IMG/VR virus record: IMGVR_UViG_3300042465_003543
Coordinates: 1 to 36,121 of that record
Length of the DNA: 36,121 nt
Direction: 5' to 3' (one strand)
Source: a virus
The notes beneath the pieces were generated by a model. That model searched no databases and was not told the origin of the DNA. It saw nothing but the letters and a program-made list of their open reading frames with translations. Every line of letters starts with the position of its first letter. The first letter of the stretch is position 1. This document shows, piece after piece, positions 15,202-20,928 of this stretch. A program made the position numbers and the translations under genes.

Positions 15202-15582
15202 ATGACCTACAAGAACGCGATGGTATTTGTTTACGGCACACTGCGGAGCGATGCTGACCCGTCCAACTCCCACCTACTCGGCGGGACGCTGCTCAGCACA
15301 TGCTGCACGGTTCGCGGTGAACTTTACGACTTCGGCCACTACCCCGGCATCGTGCTGAACGAGTTCGGCGGCGACGTGGTTGGCGAAGTGTGGTCGGTTC
15401 CCAAGACCAGCCTGAGCAGGCTCGACTACTACGAAGGCTCGCTGTACGTCCGCGTGATCACGGAGGCACGGCTGGCAGGCGGCGAAAAGATTCACGTCAT
15501 GGTGTACGAGGCCATCGACGTGGATGGGCTGGACAAGATCCCCGGCAACGATTGGGTCACTCGCAAAGTGGCAGCAGGCTGA
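15202..15582 (+). CDS. Gamma-glutamylcyclotransferase-like (AIG2/GGCT) protein
   Basis: The 126-residue protein carries the GGCT signature 'VFVYGTLRSD' (Y11-G12-T13-L14-R15) that binds the gamma-glutamyl group, 'GELYDFGHYPGIVL', 'VVGEVWSV' and 'LDYYEG' (around residues 73-78) with the acidic residue expected at the active site. Family enzymes cleave gamma-glutamyl amides to 5-oxoproline plus the free amine; BtrG in butirosin synthesis is a known example of removing a gamma-glutamyl protecting group. Here it lies ~2.5 kb upstream of an amidoligase and a glutamine amidotransferase, suggesting removal or editing of gamma-glutamyl conjugates. The leader at 15173-15191 sets the start. Confidence 0.85.
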   Translation: MTYKNAMVFVYGTLRSDADPSNSHLLGGTLLSTCCTVRGELYDFGHYPGIVLNEFGGDVVGEVWSVPKTSLSRLDYYEGSLYVRVITEARLAGGEKIHVMVYEAIDVDGLDKIPGNDWVTRKVAAG

Positions 15583-15610
15583 TTCACCAACACCAACGGA
15601 GGACACGACG

Positions 15611-15817
15611 ATGACGATTCAACTGGAAGTGACGAAGCGTGAACTGGACTTCCTTCTGCGTGGAATGTCTGCCTTGCTGATTGACGAGAACGAGCGCAGC
15701 ACCAGAAGGAACGGCGAGTACAAGCCAACGAAAAACTACCTTGCTGCTGAAGAACTGGAGTTGCGACTGATCAAAGCCGCATCCGCCGCAGCGAGGCAGG
15801 AGTCGCAAGTGCAGTGA
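15611..15817 (+). CDS. Small hypothetical protein, 68 aa
   Basis: ATG 15611 follows the leader CACCAACACCAACGGAGG (15585-15602). The 68-residue product is one long helical pattern ('VTKRELDFLLRGMSALL', 'YLAAEELELRLIKAASAAA') and could be a helical hairpin. Similar 'k.el..l..gl..l..' proteins are common in phages but have no assigned role. It belongs to the P1 unit. Confidence 0.6.
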   Translation: MTIQLEVTKRELDFLLRGMSALLIDENERSTRRNGEYKPTKNYLAAEELELRLIKAASAAARQESQVQ

Positions 15818-15867
15818 TTGCGAAGTGACAGCGGACTGATTCACAACCCCAAAACGGAGACACGACG

Positions 15868-15894
15868 ATGACCAACAGGAGGGACCAAGCATGA
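15868..15894 (+). CDS. Eight-codon leader peptide overlapping the next gene
   Basis: The frame ATG ACC AAC AGG AGG GAC CAA GCA TGA encodes MTNRRDQA. It has the standard CGGAGACACGACG leader of this region, and its stop overlaps the ATG at 15891 as ATGA. The codons AGG AGG GAC also serve as the Shine-Dalgarno of the next gene, so reading the mini-frame would pass ribosomes directly over that site. It may be a coupling device or the remnant of a gene start. Confidence 0.45.
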   Translation: MTNRRDQA

Positions 15895-16208
15895 AACCGC
15901 AGCAACTAATGGCGACCGGCCAGTGGAACCGCAGCGGAGTGTGGCCGCACTACCAAGGCGAAGGGCCGAAGTACCAGCACAGGACGCTTGACGTTCAACT
16001 GCAAGGCTTCGCCACGCAACGGAACTCGCGACGAAAAAGGGGCGTCACGAAGATGCGGATGTGGGTGCTGCTGGTGAACGGCAAGCCAGTGTCGCGTGAC
16101 TCGCGATTTGCCCTGCTCGCCGATCAAGCCGCAGTGATTGCCACGAACTCCGCGACCGGTTGCACCAGCGCGACGGTCATAACAGCACTGCAACGACAGG
16201 AGGACTGA
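15891..16208 (+). CDS. Small hypothetical protein, 105 aa
   Basis: The start at 15891 has AGGAGGG nine to fifteen bases upstream and overlaps the leader mini-frame. The protein is basic, with the N-terminal part rich in Gln/Trp ('ATGQWNRSGVWPHYQGEG') and a central strand 'RMWVLLVNGKPVSRD' followed by a helix 'ALLADQAAVIATNS'. No family is recognised. Confidence 0.6.
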   Translation: MKPQQLMATGQWNRSGVWPHYQGEGPKYQHRTLDVQLQGFATQRNSRRKRGVTKMRMWVLLVNGKPVSRDSRFALLADQAAVIATNSATGCTSATVITALQRQED

Positions 16209-16210
16209 AC

Positions 16211-16624
16211 ATGAAAATGGACATCGACATCTCGGACGATCTGCAGGAACTGCGGGAGCGAGTTGAAGTGATGGCAGTCTCGCGTGAGGACGCCGCCATC
16301 ATCACCCGTGCTGCACTGGAAATCGCACGGCTGCGTGGGAAAGAACCAGTAACCAAAGAGGAGCGAGTGATGTGGACTACATTCGGAACCGCTGCACCGC
16401 AGCGGGTGGAGTTTGTAAAGGACAGCAGGCCGGGGATGGCAATCATCAAGTACCGAGGTTGCCAGCCGTCAGTTCCGAAAGACACGCTGTTCGCAACAGA
16501 GTCAGAGTCGTGGCTGGCGTTGTGCGCAAAAGCCGCAGCCGACATGGAACTGCTTCACAAGCGTCTTGACTACTTGCATCGTGAGTACGACAAGGCAAAG
16601 AAGCGAGAGGAGGCACAGTCATGA
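16211..16624 (+). CDS. Hypothetical helical protein, 137 aa
   Basis: The ATG at 16211 follows CAGGAGG; an upstream in-frame ATG at 16160 lies inside the previous gene and is rejected. The N-terminus is an acidic helical stretch ('ISDDLQELRERVEVMA') and the C-terminus a charged coiled coil ('LLHKRLDYLHREYDKAKKREE'). Between them is a short beta-rich unit around 'PGMAIIKYRGCQP'. ATGA overlap with the next gene suggests coupling. Function unknown. Confidence 0.6.
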   Translation: MKMDIDISDDLQELRERVEVMAVSREDAAIITRAALEIARLRGKEPVTKEERVMWTTFGTAAPQRVEFVKDSRPGMAIIKYRGCQPSVPKDTLFATESESWLALCAKAAADMELLHKRLDYLHREYDKAKKREEAQS

Positions 16625-16830
16625 GCAACACCACGCTCTACATGATCTCGTATCACGACGAGGACACACCAAGCGGAGTCACGCGAGAGTGGTTCACGAC
16701 GTTCAACAAGGCGATGCGAAGGCTGCGGCAACTCAAGTTGAGTGACAGCGAGCGGGTCTACATTCGCGAAGTGCCGCGAACGAAGGTCGGGCTGGCCGAA
16801 TGGCTCAATACACACGCAAAGGTAGGGTGA
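16621..16830 (+). CDS. Small hypothetical protein, 69 aa
   Basis: The 69-residue product has a strand-helix-strand pattern: 'LYMISYHDED', then the helix 'FNKAMRRLRQLKLS' and the strand 'RVYIREVPRTK'. It starts with an ATGA overlap with the previous gene. This ferredoxin-like or dsRBD-like order is typical of small phage accessory proteins, but no family can be assigned. Confidence 0.55.
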   Translation: MSNTTLYMISYHDEDTPSGVTREWFTTFNKAMRRLRQLKLSDSERVYIREVPRTKVGLAEWLNTHAKVG

Positions 16831-16833
16831 ACC

Positions 16834-16959
16834 ATGAGCGAGCAAGGAGACTGCCGCAAACTCAAGCGTGACCGATACCACAAGTGGCTACGCAGGCGAT
16901 GGGAGCAGCGAGCCAAGAACGCCGAAGCAAAGCGATCAACCAAACAGGAGGCCAAGTGA
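16834..16959 (+). CDS. Very small basic protein, 41 aa
   Basis: The frame from ATG 16834 to TGA 16959 encodes a strongly basic peptide with Trp, Arg and Lys ('HKWLRRRWEQRAKNAEAKR'). It fills the gap between two genes with minimal spacing: three bases after the upstream stop, and its TGA overlaps the ATG of the next gene. The charge suggests nucleic-acid or ribosome binding, an inference only. Confidence 0.55.
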   Translation: MSEQGDCRKLKRDRYHKWLRRRWEQRAKNAEAKRSTKQEAK

Positions 16960-17459
16960 TGCAGACATTCCTTCCGTATCCGTCGTTCCGCGAGTCGGCA
17001 CGATGCCTCGACACGAAGCGGCTTGGAAAGCAGCGAGTCGAGTGCAAGCAAATCCTCGTCGCACTCGGTGCAGATGTCGGAGATCATCGCGGCAACCTGA
17101 TGTCTCGTTGGCGAAACCATCCGGCAGTAAAGATGTGGCGAGGCCACGAGCACTCGCTCGCGGAATACGCCGAGGTCATGTGCATCGTCTGGAAGCAACG
17201 TGGCTTCAAGGACACGCTGAGAGACCAGTTCAGCGAGACGTCACTAAGAATCTACGCATACGCCGAGTTGGCAAAAAAGAAATGGGGATCAAAGTGGAAC
17301 CCCGCGTCTGCGCCGAAGTGGCTCGGATGCGAGCGGCTCCACGCATCGCATCGCAGCAATCTGCTCCGCAAGGATGCAACTCACTACGGACAGTTCGGAT
17401 GGAGCGAGACTGCGGATCTTCCGTACTGGTGGCCGACTCAACAGGAGACAGCAGCATGA
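16959..17459 (+). CDS. MSMEG_6728-like protein / pyrimidine-dimer DNA glycosylase-like
   Basis: The N-terminus 'MQTFLPYPSFRESARCLDTKRLGKQRVE' (cited as 'MQTFLPYPSF' and 'RCLDTKRLGKQRVE') followed by 'WRNHPAVKMWRGHEHSLAEY' matches the MSMEG_6728 family, annotated in places as pyrimidine dimer DNA glycosylase/endonuclease V-like. The pattern 'RLGKQR.E..QIL' near the N-terminus and 'NHPAV.MW.g.e' are the conserved parts. The predicted role is repair of UV-damaged DNA. I recognise the pattern from memory; the enzymatic activity of this family is less certain than for T4 DenV. The start overlaps the previous TGA (TGATG). Confidence 0.75.
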   Translation: MQTFLPYPSFRESARCLDTKRLGKQRVECKQILVALGADVGDHRGNLMSRWRNHPAVKMWRGHEHSLAEYAEVMCIVWKQRGFKDTLRDQFSETSLRIYAYAELAKKKWGSKWNPASAPKWLGCERLHASHRSNLLRKDATHYGQFGWSETADLPYWWPTQQETAA

Positions 17460-17701
17460 TCCGTGATGTGCTTCGCACTGCGTGCGCGATCACCGTGATG
17501 GCTGTCGCGTGTTCACTGATCATTGAGACGCGGTTCCATCTCGCAGCAATCGAAACAGCGCAGCGTCAAGCGGTGATGCCATTGGCAGGCTTGCCGACTG
17601 TGCAGCCGCAGCCTCCCCCGGCGAGGGAGCCGGGAAGGCTGCGGTCTTTTGGGCGGGCTGTGCTTGATCTGGCCGACGCGGGGCTGGCGGTGCTTCGGTA
17701 A
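17456..17701 (+). CDS. Small membrane protein, 81 aa
   Basis: The 81-residue protein starts at ATG 17456 (ATGA overlap with the previous gene) after ACAGGAGACA. Residues 5-23 ('VLRTACAITVMAVACSLII') form a clear N-terminal membrane helix, followed by a Pro-rich linker ('VQPQPPPAREPG') and an amphipathic helix with 'LDLADAGLAVL'. It could be a spanin-like, holin-like or exclusion protein, but no lysis gene lies beside it, so no role is assigned. It is the last gene before promoter P2. Confidence 0.6.
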   Translation: MIRDVLRTACAITVMAVACSLIIETRFHLAAIETAQRQAVMPLAGLPTVQPQPPPAREPGRLRSFGRAVLDLADAGLAVLR

Positions 17702-17730
17702 AAACCGTGAAAACCACGGGAAATATCCAG

Positions 17731-17784
17731 AAAAAAATATTTTGTAGACCCTATTGCGTTTTTCTGCCGATACCTTAAAATGCA
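17731..17784 (+). promoter_or_regulatory. Repeated phage promoter, copy P2
   Basis: The block is nearly identical to P1: A-rich UP-like tract, TTGCGT at 17754-17759, a 16-base spacer with the same TTCTGCCGATACC, and TAAAAT at 17776-17781. The transcript leader carries the small hairpin CGCGT-GGAAA-ACGCG (17790-17804), also found after P3. It drives the amidoligase gene. Confidence 0.8.
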
Positions 17785-17833
17785 AGGGTCGCGTGGAAAA
17801 CGCGGTGACTGCCTCAAAACGGAGACAACAACA

Positions 17834-18667
17834 ATGAACGCTTCGGAAATCACCTTCGGCATCGAAATCGAAACCACCATGCCAGCCGGTTCGGTCCAGA
17901 CGGGCCATCACGGCGAAGGCATCCAAGTCCCTTGGCTACCGGCCGGTTGGCTGGCCGACGATGACCCGTCGATCCGCCCGCGTTCCGGCCGCATCGGCTG
18001 TGAGTTCGTCTCGCCCATCCTTCAAGGAGCCGAGGGGCTGCGTCAGTTGGTCGCGGTGGTCGCCGAAATCAAGCGTCGCGGCGGCTCGGTGAACGATTCC
18101 TGCGGCATCCACGTCCACGTTGGCTTCAACCGTCATGACACCGCTGCACTGGAGCGGCTTGTGTCACTGGTCGCCAACCACGAGAAGGCCATCTACGCCG
18201 TGACGGGGACCAAGAACCGTGAGCGTGGCGTCGGTAGCCGTTACGGGACGTGCTGGTGTCGGTCGGTCAAGCAGTACGGCAACGCTCGCACTGCACTGAC
18301 CCACCCGAGCGGACCGAGCCACTATCGCTACAACGTGGTCAACCTGACCAGCGAAAACCCGACCGCTGAGTTCCGTGCTTTCAGCGGCTCGCTCAACATC
18401 ACCAAGGTGATTGGCTACGTTCGCATCTGCGTCGGCATCGCACAGAAGGCCATCAAGTCCAAGCGGACTGCTCCCTTCGTCAGCACTCGCGACCGGTTTC
18501 GCACTGCCACCAACGAAGGCCAGTGCGAAGTCAACCGGATGCTGTTCAACCTGAAGTGGAGTTCGCGTCAGGCGTTCGGCGTGATCGAGTGTCCCGGTGT
18601 CCCGACCGTCAATGCCTGCAAGAAGATGATGCGTGAGATGGCAAAGCGATACGACCGTCAGCCGTAG
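17834..18667 (+). CDS. Amidoligase (Amidoligase_2, glutamine-synthetase-like ligase)
   Basis: The 277-residue protein has the amidoligase signature: 'TFGIEIETT' (E11, E13, metal and ATP binding), 'PSIRPRSGRIGCEFVSPIL' (the 'g.E.vSpil' motif around residue 55), and 'CGIHVHVGF' (around residues 91-99), with 'YRYNVVNL' and 'TAEFRAFSGSLN' further on. The family (PF12224) is an ATP-dependent carboxylate-amine ligase of the glutamine synthetase fold. Comparative genomics links it to gamma-glutamyl or peptide-like modifications, often with a glutamine amidotransferase and a GGCT-like protein, as here. The CGGAGACA leader sets ATG 17834; a start 54 bases upstream would begin before the promoter's transcribed leader. 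A perfect hairpin follows at 18677. Confidence 0.88.
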   Translation: MNASEITFGIEIETTMPAGSVQTGHHGEGIQVPWLPAGWLADDDPSIRPRSGRIGCEFVSPILQGAEGLRQLVAVVAEIKRRGGSVNDSCGIHVHVGFNRHDTAALERLVSLVANHEKAIYAVTGTKNRERGVGSRYGTCWCRSVKQYGNARTALTHPSGPSHYRYNVVNLTSENPTAEFRAFSGSLNITKVIGYVRICVGIAQKAIKSKRTAPFVSTRDRFRTATNEGQCEVNRMLFNLKWSSRQAFGVIECPGVPTVNACKKMMREMAKRYDRQP

Positions 18668-18676
18668 TGCTGGCTC

Positions 18677-18703
18677 CCCTCCGTAGCACGTTGCTACGGA
18701 GGG
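18677..18703 (+). terminator. Perfect hairpin after the amidoligase gene
   Basis: CCCTCCGTAGCA (18677-18688) pairs exactly with TGCTACGGAGGG (18692-18703) around a CGT loop. It begins ten bases after the stop and has no clear T-tract, so it may terminate, attenuate or protect the mRNA between the amidoligase and amidotransferase genes. The apex GCACGTTGC is shared with the hairpin at 20862. Confidence 0.65.
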
Positions 18704-18741
18704 TCGGATTCAAACGGAACAACCAAAACGGAGACAGAATC

Positions 18742-19374
18742 ATGTGCGGAATCTTTGGGTTCGTTGCGAAGAAGAACACGCGGGTCAACCTTTCGGTCCT
18801 ACGGGCAATCGCCACCATCACGGAGCGGCGTGGCCCTCACGCTTGGGGGATTGCTTGGGTGGACGGGGCTGGCAAGACCCGCACCTACAAGCAGCCGGGA
18901 GCCATCACCGACTCGCTGGCACTGCTGGCGATGGCGAAGGATGCACGGCTGCTGATCGGTCACTGCCGATGGGCCACTCACGGCGACCCAGAGAACAACA
19001 CGAACAACCACCCGCACGACGGCGGCGACTCGTGGATCGTTCACAACGGCGTGATCAGCCACTACGAGGCGATCGCGGAGCGGCACAGCCTCGACTTGCT
19101 GACCGACTGCGACTCGGAAGTGCTGGGAGCCATGATCCGCGACTTCCCCGGCAAGCCGATGGCAAGGGCGAAGCGAGCCTGCACCGAAGCGATGGGAGAC
19201 AATCCGTTCGCGATGATGGCACTGTGGCCCGACCGACTGATCGCAGCACGGGCAAACAACCAGCCGCTCCACGTTGGCGAGACGAAGGATTCGTTCTACC
19301 TCGCGTCACTTGCCTACGGGCTCCCGGGGACCGTCCGTCCGATCGCCAACGGCGAGATCGTTGAGTACGCTTGA
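18742..19374 (+). CDS. Class II glutamine amidotransferase (GATase type 2, Ntn-hydrolase)
   Basis: The protein begins 'MCGIFGFVAKK', so after Met removal Cys2 becomes the N-terminal nucleophile, the hallmark of GlmS/PurF-type glutaminases. Other family motifs are 'IGHCRWATHGDPENN' (Arg/Trp/Thr/His/Gly that bind glutamine), 'NNHPHDGG', 'IVHNGVISHYE' (Asn/Gly of the oxyanion site) and 'LLTDCDSEVLGAMI' (Asp-Ser-Glu). At 210 residues it is a stand-alone glutaminase domain with no synthase partner domain. It hydrolyses glutamine to glutamate and ammonia, and by context probably feeds ammonia to, or acts with, the amidoligase upstream. The CGGAGACA leader sets the start at 18742. Confidence 0.9.
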   Translation: MCGIFGFVAKKNTRVNLSVLRAIATITERRGPHAWGIAWVDGAGKTRTYKQPGAITDSLALLAMAKDARLLIGHCRWATHGDPENNTNNHPHDGGDSWIVHNGVISHYEAIAERHSLDLLTDCDSEVLGAMIRDFPGKPMARAKRACTEAMGDNPFAMMALWPDRLIAARANNQPLHVGETKDSFYLASLAYGLPGTVRPIANGEIVEYA

Positions 19375-19381
19375 CCACCGC

Positions 19382-19422
19382 TCCATCCTGTCGCGTGGCA
19401 CTCCGTCACGCGACAGGATGGA
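19382..19422 (+). terminator. Perfect 16 bp hairpin after the amidotransferase gene
   Basis: The 16-base arms 19382-19397 and 19407-19422 (TCCATCCTGTCGCGTG and its complement) pair without mismatch around a 9-base loop, starting eight bases after the stop. No T-run follows, so strict intrinsic termination is uncertain. A GAGGCGACG RBS region and the next gene follow closely, so some read-through is expected. Confidence 0.7.
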
Positions 19423-19447
19423 ACACCATACAGAAGGCGAGGCGACG

Positions 19448-19669
19448 ATGGCTGGCGATACGATCAATGTTTGGCACTGCCCGAAATGCGGAAAGGAACT
19501 CCGCTCAGTTGGAACGGTCAAGTGCGACGGTGAGTCGATGCCTGTTTTCCAGTGTCCGGTTTGCGTGGTTCGGCAGGACGTGTTCGGGGAGCCGTTCGAC
19601 GTGGCACTTACGTTCGCGGTGAACGCGGCTGGCAAGCCGGTCGATCCGGGCGATGACCGAGTTCTGTAA
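19448..19669 (+). CDS. Small zinc-ribbon protein, 73 aa
   Basis: The 73-residue protein has two CPxC knuckles, 'WHCPKCGKELRSVG' and 'FQCPVCVVRQDVFG', about 25 residues apart, forming a standard zinc ribbon. Its C-terminus is acidic and Val/Ala-rich ('LTFAVNAAGKPVDPGDD'). It is expressed after the amidotransferase and may be an adaptor in nucleic-acid or protein interaction. The start at 19448 is chosen because the upstream in-frame ATGs fall inside the amidotransferase gene or hairpin. Confidence 0.65.
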   Translation: MAGDTINVWHCPKCGKELRSVGTVKCDGESMPVFQCPVCVVRQDVFGEPFDVALTFAVNAAGKPVDPGDDRVL

Positions 19670-19690
19670 AAACACCGGAAAAAACGCGAT

Positions 19691-19744
19691 AAAAAAATAT
19701 TTTGTAACCCCTATTGCGTTCTTCTGCCGATTGTGTAAAATGCG
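19691..19744 (+). promoter_or_regulatory. Repeated phage promoter, copy P3
   Basis: The third copy has AAAAAAATATTTTG, CCCCTATTGCG, TTGCGT at 19714-19719, a 16-base spacer and TAAAAT at 19736-19741. The spacer keeps TTCTGCCGAT but then reads TGTG, giving an extended -10. The transcript leader carries CGCGT-GGGAA-ACGCG (19750-19764), matching the P2 leader hairpin. Confidence 0.8.
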
Positions 19745-19790
19745 GGGGTCGCGTGGGAAACGCGGCAAAACACCAACGGAGACAAGAACC

Positions 19791-20222
19791 ATGAACGCTA
19801 CGATCAGCAACGCGGTTGCCAAGGCCATGACGAAGTGCGAGAAGGCTGAACTGGCTTTTAACGCTGCCAGCCAAGCGGTGATCGACGCCGAGCGGGCTTT
19901 AGTGCTGGCAAGGGAAGCCCGTTACACGGCACAGCGGGAAGCCGCCGAGGCTGCGAAGGAGTTGAAGGCTGCGAAGGAGTTCAGCGAAGGCGAAGCAGCC
20001 ACCATCGGCATCGACTGGAGCCTTGCAAAGTCATCCTACTCCGGTGCTGCTGGCCGCTGCTGCTGCGGCTGTGCTGGCAACCACTCGGAGACGCCGGTTG
20101 CCATCAAGCGGCAGATCAACCGGATCAAGCGGTTGGCTGGTGAAGGGGTCACGCTCGACATCCAGCCGACCTACGTTGCTGCCGAGCAGAACGACCGCCT
20201 CTACATCGTGTACTTCAACTGA
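19791..20222 (+). CDS. Hypothetical protein with coiled coil and CCCGC cluster, 143 aa
   Basis: The first ~65 residues are an Ala/Glu/Lys coiled coil ('AERALVLAREARYTAQREAAE'-type, split across the region), followed by 'GRCCCGCAGNHSE', a tight Cys cluster that could bind zinc or an Fe-S centre. The end 'RLYIVYFN' looks like a short strand. Its position first after promoter P3 suggests strong expression. No family is recognised. The CACCAACGGAG leader sets the start. Confidence 0.6.
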   Translation: MNATISNAVAKAMTKCEKAELAFNAASQAVIDAERALVLAREARYTAQREAAEAAKELKAAKEFSEGEAATIGIDWSLAKSSYSGAAGRCCCGCAGNHSETPVAIKRQINRIKRLAGEGVTLDIQPTYVAAEQNDRLYIVYFN

Positions 20223-20235
20223 ACTGCTGCACCGC

Positions 20236-20260
20236 AACACCAACACCAACACCAACGGAG
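20236..20260 (+). promoter_or_regulatory. CACCAA-repeat translation leader (representative 2)
   Basis: Three copies of AACACC/CACCAAC run directly into CGGAG nine bases before ATG 20269. This is the longest and most regular example of the leader found before at least ten genes of the 14.6-20.5 kb region. Confidence 0.65.
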
Positions 20261-20268
20261 CAACGACC

Positions 20269-20448
20269 ATGACCCCCGCAAGCAAGATGGATTTCAAGAA
20301 GATCAAGGACGCGATCAACAGCCTTGGTAGGCCAGACCAGCGGACCTACCAGACCACCAAGGTAGGAGACAATCCTGCCAACGTGGACAACGTGCTGACG
20401 CTGATCGAAGAACTGTGCCAAGTGATTCGCAGGCAAGAGAACGGTTGA
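20269..20448 (+). CDS. Small hypothetical protein, 59 aa
   Basis: ATG 20269 is set by the leader described at 20236. The product is helical and mildly basic at the N-terminus ('DFKKIKDAINSLG') and ends 'VLTLIEELCQVIRRQENG', an amphipathic helix. The centre 'DQRTYQTTKVGDNPANV' is polar. No family is recognised. Confidence 0.55.
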   Translation: MTPASKMDFKKIKDAINSLGRPDQRTYQTTKVGDNPANVDNVLTLIEELCQVIRRQENG

Positions 20449-20476
20449 TTTCACCAACACCAACGGAGACAGAACG

Positions 20477-20854
20477 ATGATGACGAAAGATGGGATTCGC
20501 AGGCTTCGTGAGGATTTGAACGCGGCACTGACTGAGGTCGGGCTCAAGCACGGGCTCAAGATCAGTGCTGGCAACGCTACGTTCGACCTGTCCTCTGCCA
20601 CGTTCAAACTCGTGTGCAGCACGGTCACTGAGAGCGGGCGGGTGATCACTCCGCAGGCTTCCGCCTACTCGCGGGTGTCTGCCTTCTACGGGTGGCTTCC
20701 GCTGTTCTCGACGGTCAACATCAGCGGGACTGACTACACGATCATCGGATACAACGCTCGCAAGCGTAGTAATCCTGTGCTGGTCGAACGGAACGGAACG
20801 ACTTACGCCGTGAGCGAGTCCTTCGTGTCACGCAAGGCTGAGTCGGTTGGTTGA
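20477..20854 (+). CDS. Phage hypothetical protein, 125 aa
   Basis: The start follows CACCAACGGAGACAG; a second ATG is one codon downstream. The N-terminal helix 'IRRLREDLNAALTEVGLKHGL' precedes a beta-rich domain ('GNATFDLSSATFKLVCSTV', 'YTIIGYNARKRSNPVLVER'). This N-helix plus beta pattern recurs in phage accessory proteins of unknown role. A hairpin follows at 20862-20878. Confidence 0.6.
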   Translation: MMTKDGIRRLREDLNAALTEVGLKHGLKISAGNATFDLSSATFKLVCSTVTESGRVITPQASAYSRVSAFYGWLPLFSTVNISGTDYTIIGYNARKRSNPVLVERNGTTYAVSESFVSRKAESVG

Positions 20855-20861
20855 TCGCGGC

Positions 20862-20878
20862 GATGGCACGTTGCCATC
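20862..20878 (+). terminator. Short perfect hairpin with CGT loop
   Basis: GATGGCA pairs with TGCCATC around CGT just after the stop of the 125-aa gene. The GCACGTTGC apex is identical to that of the hairpin at 18677, suggesting a shared protein- or RNase-recognition element or a common origin. Confidence 0.5.
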
Positions 20879-20928
20879 ACGCTGGACTGATTGGTTAGAT
20901 TCGGTTTTCAAAAACGGGAGATGATGAA

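Noticed and set aside
16868-17455. 277-codon frame that includes the small membrane protein at its end
   Set aside because: The upstream part is an Arg/Pro-rich shadow of two real genes; only the part from 17456 has an RBS and a plausible membrane helix.
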